Source: Bradyrhizobium diazoefficiens
GTDB taxonomy: Bacteria > Pseudomonadota > Alphaproteobacteria > Rhizobiales > Xanthobacteraceae
Length of the DNA stretch: 64,000 nucleotides
Assembly: GCF_018131015.1 (NCBI RefSeq)
Contig: NZ_JAFCJJ010000016.1
Span: forward strand, 1 to 64,000
Reading direction: 5' to 3'
Shown: positions 1 to 7,872 of the stretch, in pieces
How positions within the stretch are numbered: position 1 is the stretch's first letter
Layout: every line of letters begins with the position of its first letter
Notes under the pieces: generated by a model
Told to the model about the DNA's origin: nothing
Seen by the model: the letters and a program-made list of their open reading frames with translations, nothing else
The model's database searches: none
Translations under genes and position numbers: made by a program

Positions 1-66
1 CCGAAGGCGGGGGCGCGTCGCGCCAGCCTTGAGCCCGGCCGAACACCGGTCTACTCAACACAGTTG

Positions 67-87
67 CTCTCCCGCAAAGCGGGAGAG
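67..87. terminator. Hairpin downstream of the Bug-family gene
   Basis: Perfect 9-bp inverted repeat (CTCTCCCGC / GCGGGAGAG) around an AAA loop, 16 bases past the stop of the minus-strand TctC-type gene. There is no T tract, so it may only stabilise the 3' end. Bases 1-66 show no gene I can support. Confidence 0.4.
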
Positions 88-102
88 GTTAAGCAAGCCC
101 GC

Positions 103-1077
103 CTAGTCCACCGACACGCCTGCGAACTCCACCACCTTGCGCCACTTCTCGGTCTCATCAGTGACCAGCTTGCCGAACTCGGCCGGCGTCATGGCCCTTG
201 GGATGCCGCCGGTTTCAGTGAGGCGGGCGATCAGCTTCGGGTCCTTCAGCGCCTCGCCGACCGCCTTGTTGAGGATCTCGACGACCTCGGGCGGCGTGCC
301 CTTCGGCGCGGAGATGCCGTAGAAGCCGACGGATTCGAAGCCCGGCACGGTCTCGGCGATCGCGGGCACGTCCGGCACGCTCGGCCAGCGCTGCGGCGAG
401 GTCACGCCGAGCGCGCGGACATTGCCGCCCTTCGCCTGCTCCATTGCGGTCGGCAAATTGTCGAAGATCAGCTGCACCTTGTTGGAGATGATGTCGGGGA
501 AGGCGATGGCAGAGCCCCGATAGGGCACGTGCACCATGTCGCACTTGGTCATCACCTTGAACAGCTCGGCCGACATGTGCACCGAGGTGCCGTTGCCGGA
601 TGAGGCATAGGAGATCTTTCCGGGATTGGCCTTGCAGTAGTCGATGAACTCCTGGACGGTCTTGGCCGGAAACGCGTTGGAGACGACCAGCATGTTGGTG
701 AGCTGCATGATGCTGGCGACCGGCGTGGTGTCGCGCAAAAAGTCGAACGGCAGCTTCTTGTAGAGCGAGGTCGAGATCGCGTTGTTGGGCGCGACGAACA
801 AGAGCGTATAGCCGTCCGGCGCCGCGGTGGCCGCAGCTGCGGCCGCGATGTTGCCGCCGCTTCCGGTGCGGTTCTCGACGATGAACTGCTGGCCGAGGCG
901 GTCCGAGAGCCATTGCGCCATGATCCGCGCCACGATGTCGACCGGGCCGCCGGCGGCAAAGCCGATCAGCCAGTGCACCGGACGGTCGGGATAGGCGGCG
1001 GAAGCGGGAGGCGCGGCGCTGCAAAGAGTAGATACAAAAACCAGCCCGAAAACAGCGTTACGCAAAATTCGCAACAT
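103..1077 (-). CDS. Bug/TctC-family tripartite tricarboxylate transporter substrate-binding protein
   Basis: A periplasmic solute-binding protein of the Bug (TctC) family, which delivers carboxylates or other small organics to TctAB permeases or acts as a sensor. From the ATG at 1077 the protein has 324 residues, a clear signal peptide ending near PPASA at residue 27, and then the usual AYPDRPVHW opening and the GFAAGGPVDIVAR ligand-loop region of the family. An upstream ATG at 1113 would put 12 polar residues before the signal peptide, so I prefer 1077. No TctA or TctB permease genes follow, so it is an orphan; many Bug proteins in Bradyrhizobium and Bordetella are. The ligand cannot be read from sequence. 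It is divergent from the TAXI gene with about 100 bp between them. Confidence 0.9.
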   Translation of the reverse strand: MLRILRNAVFGLVFVSTLCSAAPPASAAYPDRPVHWLIGFAAGGPVDIVARIMAQWLSDRLGQQFIVENRTGSGGNIAAAAAATAAPDGYTLLFVAPNNAISTSLYKKLPFDFLRDTTPVASIMQLTNMLVVSNAFPAKTVQEFIDYCKANPGKISYASSGNGTSVHMSAELFKVMTKCDMVHVPYRGSAIAFPDIISNKVQLIFDNLPTAMEQAKGGNVRALGVTSPQRWPSVPDVPAIAETVPGFESVGFYGISAPKGTPPEVVEILNKAVGEALKDPKLIARLTETGGIPRAMTPAEFGKLVTDETEKWRKVVEFAGVSVD

Positions 1078-1180
1078 GACGGCTCCCATTGTTCTATTGT
1101 CGTTGGGGACCATGCTTTCACAAAAACCGCGCCCTGCCTATATCGTCGCAAGTCGCTGTTGACGCAGGTTCGGAGTGCCC

Positions 1181-2146
1181 ATGAGATTCGCATCTATCGT
1201 CCTGCTCGGCGCGGCGCTGCTCGCAAGCTCCGCCGGCGCCCAAACCGGAGACAAGGCCATTTCCTCCACCACGATCAGTTTGGGCACCGCCACCCCCGGC
1301 GGCGGCTTCCCCCTCTATGGCAACGCTTTTGCCGAGGTGATGAACGCGGCGGAGCCGCAGATCACCATCGTCCCGCGCAACACCAAGGGCAGCAACGAGA
1401 ACATTCCGCTCCTGGAGAAGGGCGAGCTCGATCTCGCGCTGGTCGCGGGCGAGCCAGCCTACGAGGCCTTTGCCGGCATCGGCCGCGCACCGGTGCGCTT
1501 GAAAATCCTCACCGCGATCTATTCCAATCCCGGCATGTTCGTGGTGCGGGCGGACAGTCCCTACAAGACCATCCGCGATCTCGTCGGCCAGAAGGTCGCG
1601 TTCGGCGCCAGGGGCTCCGGCCTGCCGATCCTGTCGCGCTACGTGCTGGACGGCCTTGGCCTCAAGCAGGACGAGGATTTTGCGGCGATCTATCTCGACC
1701 GCGCCGGCGACGGCCCCGCGATGGTCGAGGACGGCCGCGCCGCCGCGCTCTGGGGCGCCGGCATCGGCTGGCCCGGCTTTGCCGCGGTGGCCTCGAGCCC
1801 GGCGGGCGCGCGCTTCATCGCCCCCGATACCGAGGAGATCGCGCGCATCCGCGCCAAGCATGCCTTCCTGAAGCCCCTGACCGTGCCGGCCGGCAGCTAT
1901 CCGAAACAGTCGGAGCCGATCGCCTCGCTTGGCTCCTGGAGCTTTGTGCTGACGCGCGAGGATTTGCCCGACGACGTCGCTTATCGCCTGGCGAAGACCC
2001 TGCACGGCGTCGAGGCGACGTTCTGCAAGCAGCTCGCGCAGGCCTGCGAGACGACGGCGGCCAACACGGTCGCCGCCGCGCCGAAGGTGGAGCTGATCCA
2101 TCCGGGGGTCGCAAAGTACTTCCGAGAGATTGGCGTGATGAAGTAG
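1181..2146 (+). CDS. TAXI-family TRAP transporter solute-binding subunit
   Basis: Periplasmic binding protein of the TAXI branch of TRAP transporters. The product of 321 residues has a signal peptide (MRFASIVLLGAALLASSAGAQ) and the family opening with TATPGGGFPLYG, followed by a two-lobe binding fold; paired GERSGLP-type loop features are seen around residue 145. The start at ATG 1181 is preceded by GGAG at 1172-1175; a GTG six bases earlier would merely add two residues. No TRAP membrane subunits (DctQM or 4TM/12TM fusion) lie beside it, so the permease must be elsewhere or lost. The substrate is unknown; TAXI proteins have been linked to glutamate and dicarboxylates in other species. Confidence 0.85.
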   Translation: MRFASIVLLGAALLASSAGAQTGDKAISSTTISLGTATPGGGFPLYGNAFAEVMNAAEPQITIVPRNTKGSNENIPLLEKGELDLALVAGEPAYEAFAGIGRAPVRLKILTAIYSNPGMFVVRADSPYKTIRDLVGQKVAFGARGSGLPILSRYVLDGLGLKQDEDFAAIYLDRAGDGPAMVEDGRAAALWGAGIGWPGFAAVASSPAGARFIAPDTEEIARIRAKHAFLKPLTVPAGSYPKQSEPIASLGSWSFVLTREDLPDDVAYRLAKTLHGVEATFCKQLAQACETTAANTVAAAPKVELIHPGVAKYFREIGVMK

Positions 2147-2166
2147 TCCGCGAAGCTAGCCACAAT

Positions 2167-2252
2167 CGTCATGCCCGGGCTTGTCCCGGGCATCCACGTT
2201 CTTGGTGCCGTACGAAAGATCGTGGATGGCCGGGACAAGCCCGGCCATGACG
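2167..2252. repeat. Palindromic intergenic repeat, Bradyrhizobium type
   Basis: Two 32-base arms (2167-2198 and 2221-2252) form an inverted repeat with a few mismatches, beginning CGTCATGCCCGGGC and ending GCCCGGCCATGACG. It sits between convergent genes. This family is abundant between genes in Bradyrhizobium and Rhodopseudomonas genomes and could fold into a long hairpin acting on both transcripts. Confidence 0.8.
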
Positions 2253-2277
2253 ATCTCTTTCGCGGATCGCTACGTCC

Positions 2278-3492
2278 TCACTTCTTCACCATCCCACACG
2301 CCGGGTCCGGCGGGCCAAAGGCCTTGTCGCCGGAAATGGTGGTGAGGATCTTGTAATAGTCCCACGGATATTTGCTCTCCTCCGGCGTCTTCACCTGCAC
2401 CAGCCAGAGGTCGTGCACCATCAGATTGTCATCGCGTAAGCGACCGTTGCGGGCGAAGAAATCCTCGATCGGCTTCTCGCGCATCTTCGCGGCAACCTTG
2501 AGTGGCTCGTCGGTGCCGGTCTCCTTGATGGCGTTGAGATAGTGCATCACGCTCGAATAGACGCCGGCCTGCCACATCGTCGGCATCTTGTTCATCTTGG
2601 CGAAGTAGCGCTTGGACCATTCGCGGGTCTTGTCGTCCATGTCCCAGTAGAACGAGGTGGTCAGCAGCAGCCCCTGCGCGGCCGGGAGCCCCAGGCCGTG
2701 GATGTCGGTGATCAGCGCGAGCAGCGCCGCCATCTGCTGGCCGCCCTTGAACACGCCGAACTCCGAGCCGGTCTTGATCTCGTTCATGTTGTTGGGGGGA
2801 CCTGCGGCGATGCCGATGATCTTGGCCTTTGAGGCCTGCGCCTGCAGCACGAAGGAGGAGAGGTCGGGCGTTGCCAGCGGCGGCTTCACCGAGCCCAGCA
2901 CCTTGCCGCCATTGGCGGTGATGACGGCCGAGGCGTCGCGCTCCAGCGAATGGCCGAAGGCGTAGTCGTCGGTGATGAAGAACCAGCTGTCGCCGCCGCG
3001 CTTGACCACCGCATCCGCGGTGCCGACCGCGAGCGCGCGGGTGTCGAACACCCACTGGATGGCGTAGGGCGAGCAGAATTTTCCGTGGAAGTCCGCGGTG
3101 CCGGTCGAATGCGTGATGAACAGCCGCTTCTTCTCGTTGGCGATGTTCTGCACCGCAAGGCCGACCGCGGAGACCGGCACGTCGACGATGAGGTCGACCT
3201 GGTCGACGTCGTACCAGCGCCGCGCGAGCCCTGCGCCGATGTCGGCCTTGAGCTGGTGGTCGCCGATCACGACGCTGATCGGCTTGCCGAGCACGGTGCC
3301 GCCGAAATCGTCGATCGCCATCTGCGCCGCCGTCACCGAGCCCTGGCCGGTCGGCGCCGAGGCCGGGCCGTTCATGTCGGTGAGCACGCCGATCTTGACC
3401 ACATCGTCGGAAACCTGCGCCGATGCCGCACCCGACATCAGCGCCGCCGCCATTGCGGCCGCGACCGGCAGTCCAAATCTCGCTGGATTCAC
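2278..3492 (-). CDS. ABC transporter substrate-binding protein, branched-chain amino-acid type (Peripla_BP_6)
   Basis: A 404-residue periplasmic binding protein of the LivJ/Peripla_BP_6 type. It opens with a signal peptide ending near SGAASAQ (residue 26) and continues with the family signature VVKIGVLTDMNGPAS and QMAIDDFGG. Such proteins feed LivHMGF-like ABC permeases with branched-chain amino acids, amides, urea or aromatic acids. None of the permease or ATPase genes is adjacent, so the substrate and partner are unknown. The gene is transcribed toward the palindromic repeat at 2167-2252. It is the third binding-protein gene in a row without a transporter. Confidence 0.9.
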   Translation of the reverse strand: MNPARFGLPVAAAMAAALMSGAASAQVSDDVVKIGVLTDMNGPASAPTGQGSVTAAQMAIDDFGGTVLGKPISVVIGDHQLKADIGAGLARRWYDVDQVDLIVDVPVSAVGLAVQNIANEKKRLFITHSTGTADFHGKFCSPYAIQWVFDTRALAVGTADAVVKRGGDSWFFITDDYAFGHSLERDASAVITANGGKVLGSVKPPLATPDLSSFVLQAQASKAKIIGIAAGPPNNMNEIKTGSEFGVFKGGQQMAALLALITDIHGLGLPAAQGLLLTTSFYWDMDDKTREWSKRYFAKMNKMPTMWQAGVYSSVMHYLNAIKETGTDEPLKVAAKMREKPIEDFFARNGRLRDDNLMVHDLWLVQVKTPEESKYPWDYYKILTTISGDKAFGPPDPACGMVKK

Positions 3493-3594
3493 GCTTATCC
3501 TCCCTCGACGGCTCGTTGGCCGCTTCCGTTGCCTGCCGGGTATGGCCCGGCCGGATGAGCTATTTTTCCAACTATTTTGGGGCGGGCGTCAACG

Positions 3595-4488
3595 TCAGGC
3601 GGCGAAGCGGATCTGCCCGGCCGGCGAGGGATCGTAGCCGGTCAGCTCCTCGGCGCGCTGTCGCAGCCGCCGTTCGCTGAGGAACCGGACCAGGGCCTGC
3701 ATGGCCGGGCGGAAATAGCTGCGCTGCCGCATTGCGAGGTCAAAATTCTCCCAGATCAGCGGCACGAAATCGAGCCCCGCCGAGCGCGCGGTCGCGCGTG
3801 TCGCCACGCCGCAATCGGCCTGGCCCGCGCGGATCACCTCGGCGAGATCCGTACCGGTCAGGCTCGGCGTCTCCACCCGGCGCAGATCGCGCGTGGTGGC
3901 GCCGGCCCGCTTCAACAGCACGTCGAGCAGCATCTGCGCGCCTGTGCCCTGTTGTCGCATCGCCATGCTGGCGCCGAGCGAGAGCACGTCGGAAAGGCTA
4001 TGCAGCCGCTTCGGATTGCCCTGCGGCAGCACGAGGCCCTGCTCGCGGCGCACGAACGCCACCAGCACGGCGTCATGCAGGTCCGGTGCATCCCGCAGCG
4101 CCCTCGCATTGGCGTCGGAGGCGAGGCTGCCGTCGGCCTCGAGGCTGTGGAAGTGCACCGCCACCGCCATCACCTCGTCGCGCTGCAGGCGCTCCAGCCC
4201 GCGCGCGCTGCCCTCGCTCATCGATCCCAGGCCCGAGCCGGATTCGCGCAAGGCCCAGTCCAGAAGCTCGTCCGGGCTGCCGCCCACGACCGGCGGCGGC
4301 TCCGCAGCCAGCATGCCGGCCGGGCGCGCCAGCCCCGACAGCACCCAGAGATCGAGCTCGTGCCGCGGGAAGAGCCATTTTCCGGTCACCTTGGTGCAGG
4401 GGATCGCACCGTTGGTGACGAGCTCGTACAGCTTGCGTTCGCCGAGCCGGAGATAGTCGGCGGCCTCACTTGTCGTCAGAAACTCCAT
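3595..4488 (-). CDS. HTH regulator with PBP-like ligand-binding domain (Moco-cluster regulator)
   Basis: Residues 1-50 are an excisionase/MerR-like helix-turn-helix (MEFLTTSEAADYLRLGERKLYELV followed by a KWLFPRHELDLW wing). After a linker, residues 85-290 form a periplasmic-binding-protein-like domain of the PBP_like (PF12727) kind, which in its family is often coupled to an HTH. The same domain occurs at the C terminus of the MoeA fusion at 5869-7824: compare MRQQGTGAQMLLD here with NRNQGAGTRILID there, and ADCGVATRATARSAGL with ADWGMTIAPVAHAAGL. There is no signal peptide, so it acts in the cytoplasm. Divergent from the MoeA-like genes, it probably regulates them. I infer a metal oxyanion or a pterin-related ligand; the sequence does not prove it. 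Confidence 0.8.
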   Translation of the reverse strand: MEFLTTSEAADYLRLGERKLYELVTNGAIPCTKVTGKWLFPRHELDLWVLSGLARPAGMLAAEPPPVVGGSPDELLDWALRESGSGLGSMSEGSARGLERLQRDEVMAVAVHFHSLEADGSLASDANARALRDAPDLHDAVLVAFVRREQGLVLPQGNPKRLHSLSDVLSLGASMAMRQQGTGAQMLLDVLLKRAGATTRDLRRVETPSLTGTDLAEVIRAGQADCGVATRATARSAGLDFVPLIWENFDLAMRQRSYFRPAMQALVRFLSERRLRQRAEELTGYDPSPAGQIRFAA

Positions 4489-4490
4489 CC

Positions 4491-4504
4491 TGCATTCCTA
4501 TGCA
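4491..4504. promoter_or_regulatory. Palindrome at the regulator start, possible autoregulatory operator
   Basis: TGCAT-TCCT-ATGCA lies three bases upstream of the HTH-PBP start codon, overlapping its ribosome-binding region. ATGCAT also recurs at 4574-4579 and near 4740 in the same divergent intergenic region. The position fits an operator; no binding data can be read from it. Confidence 0.3.
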
Positions 4505-4572
4505 AATTCTTGCTACTTTTTGACGCCGACGCAGGGGAGATTTCTGCAAGTCAATTTCAGTCGGTGTGGACC

Positions 4573-4764
4573 ATGCATGATGATCTCGTTGTTTTGCAAT
4601 CCGCCACAATGATGATCCTGCCGCGCGCGCATGGTGCGGGCCTTGCGGAAGGTCGTGCTTGCGTCTGCACGTCATGCAGCTCGTGCATTGCCGAAGTTTC
4701 CCGCCCGCCACGCATCGCAGGCGATTGCCAAACCGGCCGATGCATGGTCCATCATGACGCATGA
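4573..4764 (+). CDS. Small cysteine-rich ORF overlapping the MoeA-like gene (tentative)
   Basis: A 63-codon reading frame whose product carries CVCTSCSSC and CQTGRC, and whose TGA overlaps the next gene's ATG (ATGA at 4761-4764), as in translationally coupled genes. No good ribosome-binding site precedes the ATG. Part of the cysteine richness comes from GCA/TGC palindromes, because the opposite strand also encodes a CTSCMTC run. I do not recognise the product. It may be a leader peptide, a small metal-binding protein or chance. Confidence 0.25.
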   Translation: MHDDLVVLQSATMMILPRAHGAGLAEGRACVCTSCSSCIAEVSRPPRIAGDCQTGRCMVHHDA

Positions 4765-5867
4765 CCCAGCGCCTGCCGCCATCGCTCGCGCCGCTCGAGA
4801 CCGCGCTTGCCGCACTGGTTCACGGGCTGGAGCCGCTCGTGCCGATCGTGCTGCCGCTATCGGAAGCTGCCGGCTGCATCGCGGCGGCGACACCGCTGCT
4901 TGCGGCCCATCCGCGCTGTGACGTTGCCGCAGCGGACGGCTGGGCGCTCTGCGCCAACGATCTCGTCGGCGCCTCGTCCTATTCGCCGGTGGCGTTGACA
5001 GGGCTTCCGGTGTGGGTCGAAGCCGGTGACGCCATGCCTGACGGATGCGATTGCGTGCTGGATGAGGATGCCCTTGACATCGACGGCCCGCTCGCCCAGG
5101 TCCTGGCGGAGGGACTTCCGGGACAAGGCGTCCGGCGTGCAGGCAGCGACCTTGCCGAAGACGCGCCCGTTGCCGCAGCAGGGCATCCGGTCGGTTCGGC
5201 CGCCCTGCTGCTCGCGCGCGTCGCTGGTGTAGACAGGCTGAGCGTGCGCCGGCCGCGGCTCCAGATTGTCAACGTGCCCGGCGCGAGCGCCGCGACGCAC
5301 ATGATCGCAGATGTCGCGCGCGCGGCCGGACTTGACGTGAGCACACACGAGGCCGCCGCGCGCGATGCGGCGTCGATCGCGGCGGCGCTCGATGCCTCCA
5401 CCTGCGATCTCGCCGTGACGATCGGCGGCAGCGGCGTTGGCCGGCAGGATGCGGCCGTGACGGCGCTGGCCCGGTGCGGCGATCTGCTCGCCCATGGTCT
5501 CGCGCTTCGGCCGGGGCGCACCGCCGCGGTGGCGCGGATGGGACAGGTTCCTGTCGTCGCCTTGCCCGGCTCGCCCGACCACGCGCTGGCGGCCTGGCTT
5601 GCGCTGGTGCGGCCGGTCATCGACCTCCTGTCGGCGCGGCGGCCAAGGCGACCGGTGACCTTGCAGCTCGCGCGCAAGATCGCATCGCAGGTCGGCATCG
5701 CCGAACTGGCGCTGCTGGTCGAGGAACAGGGCACATGGCTGCCGATCGCGACCGGCGACTGGCCGCTCCGCGCCGTCGCCAGCGCGGATGCATGGCTGCT
5801 CATTCCCGGCAGCAGCGAAGGTTTCGCGGCAGGCATGCCGGTGGGTGCCTATCTCATGCGGGAATGA
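4761..5867 (+). CDS. MoeA-like molybdopterin-binding protein, divergent and short
   Basis: A 368-residue relative of MoeA, the enzyme that inserts molybdate into adenylylated molybdopterin. The N-terminal region keeps the ADGWAL version of the MoeA xxDGYAV signature; a MoCF/MogA-like fold at about 170-285 contains TIGGSGVGRQD instead of the usual TGGVSVGxxD and VVALPGSPDHA instead of GLPGNPVS; a C-terminal beta-barrel follows. It is shorter and more degenerate than the canonical MoeA at 11179. Its stop is followed after one base by the ATG of the MoeA-PBP fusion, so the two are cotranscribed and perhaps act as a pair. It could be a scaffold or a specialised insertase rather than general MoeA. 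Confidence 0.8.
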   Translation: MTQRLPPSLAPLETALAALVHGLEPLVPIVLPLSEAAGCIAAATPLLAAHPRCDVAAADGWALCANDLVGASSYSPVALTGLPVWVEAGDAMPDGCDCVLDEDALDIDGPLAQVLAEGLPGQGVRRAGSDLAEDAPVAAAGHPVGSAALLLARVAGVDRLSVRRPRLQIVNVPGASAATHMIADVARAAGLDVSTHEAAARDAASIAAALDASTCDLAVTIGGSGVGRQDAAVTALARCGDLLAHGLALRPGRTAAVARMGQVPVVALPGSPDHALAAWLALVRPVIDLLSARRPRRPVTLQLARKIASQVGIAELALLVEEQGTWLPIATGDWPLRAVASADAWLLIPGSSEGFAAGMPVGAYLMRE

Positions 5868-5868
5868 T

Positions 5869-7824
5869 ATGGATTCCGGCATGACGATGCAGCCGCAAGA
5901 CCGCAGTGCGCTCGAACAGGAGCAGTTCCTGAAAATCCTCTCGCGCGAGGACGCCTTGGCGCGCTTCGAGGCCGCGCTATTCCCGCGCGCGATCCCGACC
6001 GAAACGCGCAAACTCGCCGCCGCCCTCGGCGCGGCGCTCGCCGAAGACGTCATCGCGCCGATCGACGTTCCGCCCTTCGATCGTTCCAATGTCGACGGCT
6101 TTGCCGTGCGCTCCGCCGACCTCGCGAAGGCCGGCGAGGGGACGCCCGTGCGCCTGGCGCTGAACGGGGAAACTATCCATTGCGGCACCGCGCCGACTCT
6201 GCAGGTCGCGCGCGGAACCGCAACCGCGATCGCAACCGGCGGTCCGCTGCCGCGCGGCGCCGACGCCGTCGTCATGGTCGAGCACACCCAGCCGGCCGGA
6301 TCGGCGTCGATCGACGTCGGCCGCGCAGCGTCTCCCGGGCAATTCGTCTCCTATGCCGGCTCCGACATCGCCCGCGGCGAGGCCTTGCTGCGCGCCGGCA
6401 CGCTCATCGGCTCGCGCGAGATCGGCATGCTGGCCGCCTGCGGCATTGCGGAGGTCGTCGTCGCTCGCAAGCCGCTTGTGGCCGTGATCTCCACCGGCGA
6501 CGAGCTGGTCCAGCCGGGCGATAAGCTTGCGCCGGCTTCGATCTACGACACCAATGGCGCGATCGTCGCGGCCGCGATCGACGAGAATGGCGGCGAGGCG
6601 ATTTTCCTCGGCGCCATTCCCGACGACGAGGCCAAGCTTGAAGCCGCGATGCGCGGAGCACTGGCGGACGCCGACATGCTGGTGCTGTCCGGCGGCACCT
6701 CGAAGGGCGCCGGCGACCTGTCCCACCGCATCATCGGTCGGCTCGGCCGGCCCGGCATCATCGCGCACGGCGTCGCGCTCAAGCCCGGCAAGCCGCTGTG
6801 CCTCGCGGTGTGCGACGGCAAGCCCGTGGTGATCCTGCCGGGCTTTCCGACCTCGGCGATGTTCACCTTCCACGACATGATCGTGCCGGTGCTGCGCCGG
6901 ATGGCCGGTCTGCCGCCGCGCTCGGACGCCAAGGTGAACGCGACCGTGCCGGTGCGCATTGCCTCCGAGCTCGGCCGCACCGAATTCGTCATGGTCTCGC
7001 TGGTCGAGGGCAGGGACGGCCTGATCGCCTATCCCACCGGCAAGGGGTCCGGCGCTATCACCTCGTTCGCGCAGGCCGACGGTTTTTTGCGCATCGACGC
7101 GCTCGCCGACCAGATGCCGGGCGGGACGCAAGCCGAGGTGACGCTGTTCACGCCGCATGTGCGCGTGCCCGATCTCGTCATCGTCGGCAGCCACTGCACC
7201 GGCCTCGATCTCGTCACCGCGCAGCTCGCGCATGCCGGCCTCACCGTGCGCTCGATCGCGGTCGGCAGCCTCGGCGGACTTGCGGCGGCGAAGCGCGGCG
7301 AATGCGATCTCGCGCCGATCCACCTGTTCGACGACAGGAGCGAGACCTACAATACGCCTTACCTCGTCGAGGGGCTCGAGCTCGTGCCGGGCTGGCGGCG
7401 GATGCAGGGCATCGTGTTCCGGAAAGGCGATGCGCGCTTCGAGGGCCGCGGTGTGAAGGAGGCCGTGGCCGCTGCGCTCGCTGATCCCGCCTGCATGATG
7501 GTCAACCGCAATCAGGGCGCGGGCACGCGCATCCTGATCGACCGGCTGCTCGGCGGCGCGCGCCCGGAAGGCTACTGGAATCAGCCGCGCTCGCACAACG
7601 CGGTCGCGGCCGCCGTCGCGCAGCACCGGGCCGACTGGGGCATGACCATCGCGCCGGTGGCCCATGCGGCCGGTCTCGGTTTCATTCCGCTGGCGGAAGA
7701 GCATTATGACTTTGCGCTGGTGACGGCGCGCAAGCAGCGGCCGGCGGTGCAGGCGCTTCTCGACGCGCTCGGCTCGAAGGCGGCGCGCACTGCGCTCGAA
7801 CGCGCCGGCTTCCGGCCGGCGTAG
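5869..7824 (+). CDS. MoeA fused to a PBP-like domain
   Basis: A 651-residue fusion. Residues 1 to about 425 are a full MoeA (FDRSNVDGFAV, ISTGDELVQPGD, LSGGTSKGAGDL, LKPGKPLCLAV and LPGFPTSAMFTFHD are the recognisable signatures). Residues about 430-650 are a PBP-like domain (opening VPDLVIVGSHCTGLD, then NRNQGAGTRILIDRLL and GMTIAPVAHAAGLGFIPL). This domain is homologous to the effector domain of the HTH regulator at 3595-4488. I start at ATG 5869, one base after the upstream stop; an ATG at 5881 is also possible, and an upstream in-frame ATG at 5788 lies inside the preceding gene. Known role of the MoeA part: metal insertion into molybdopterin. Inference: the PBP part binds molybdate, tungstate or a cofactor intermediate in the cytoplasm. 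Confidence 0.88.
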   Translation: MDSGMTMQPQDRSALEQEQFLKILSREDALARFEAALFPRAIPTETRKLAAALGAALAEDVIAPIDVPPFDRSNVDGFAVRSADLAKAGEGTPVRLALNGETIHCGTAPTLQVARGTATAIATGGPLPRGADAVVMVEHTQPAGSASIDVGRAASPGQFVSYAGSDIARGEALLRAGTLIGSREIGMLAACGIAEVVVARKPLVAVISTGDELVQPGDKLAPASIYDTNGAIVAAAIDENGGEAIFLGAIPDDEAKLEAAMRGALADADMLVLSGGTSKGAGDLSHRIIGRLGRPGIIAHGVALKPGKPLCLAVCDGKPVVILPGFPTSAMFTFHDMIVPVLRRMAGLPPRSDAKVNATVPVRIASELGRTEFVMVSLVEGRDGLIAYPTGKGSGAITSFAQADGFLRIDALADQMPGGTQAEVTLFTPHVRVPDLVIVGSHCTGLDLVTAQLAHAGLTVRSIAVGSLGGLAAAKRGECDLAPIHLFDDRSETYNTPYLVEGLELVPGWRRMQGIVFRKGDARFEGRGVKEAVAAALADPACMMVNRNQGAGTRILIDRLLGGARPEGYWNQPRSHNAVAAAVAQHRADWGMTIAPVAHAAGLGFIPLAEEHYDFALVTARKQRPAVQALLDALGSKAARTALERAGFRPA

Positions 7825-7872
7825 CTGACGACGACGCGGCATCTCAAGCCGCGCGGCAAACAGGGGGACGCG

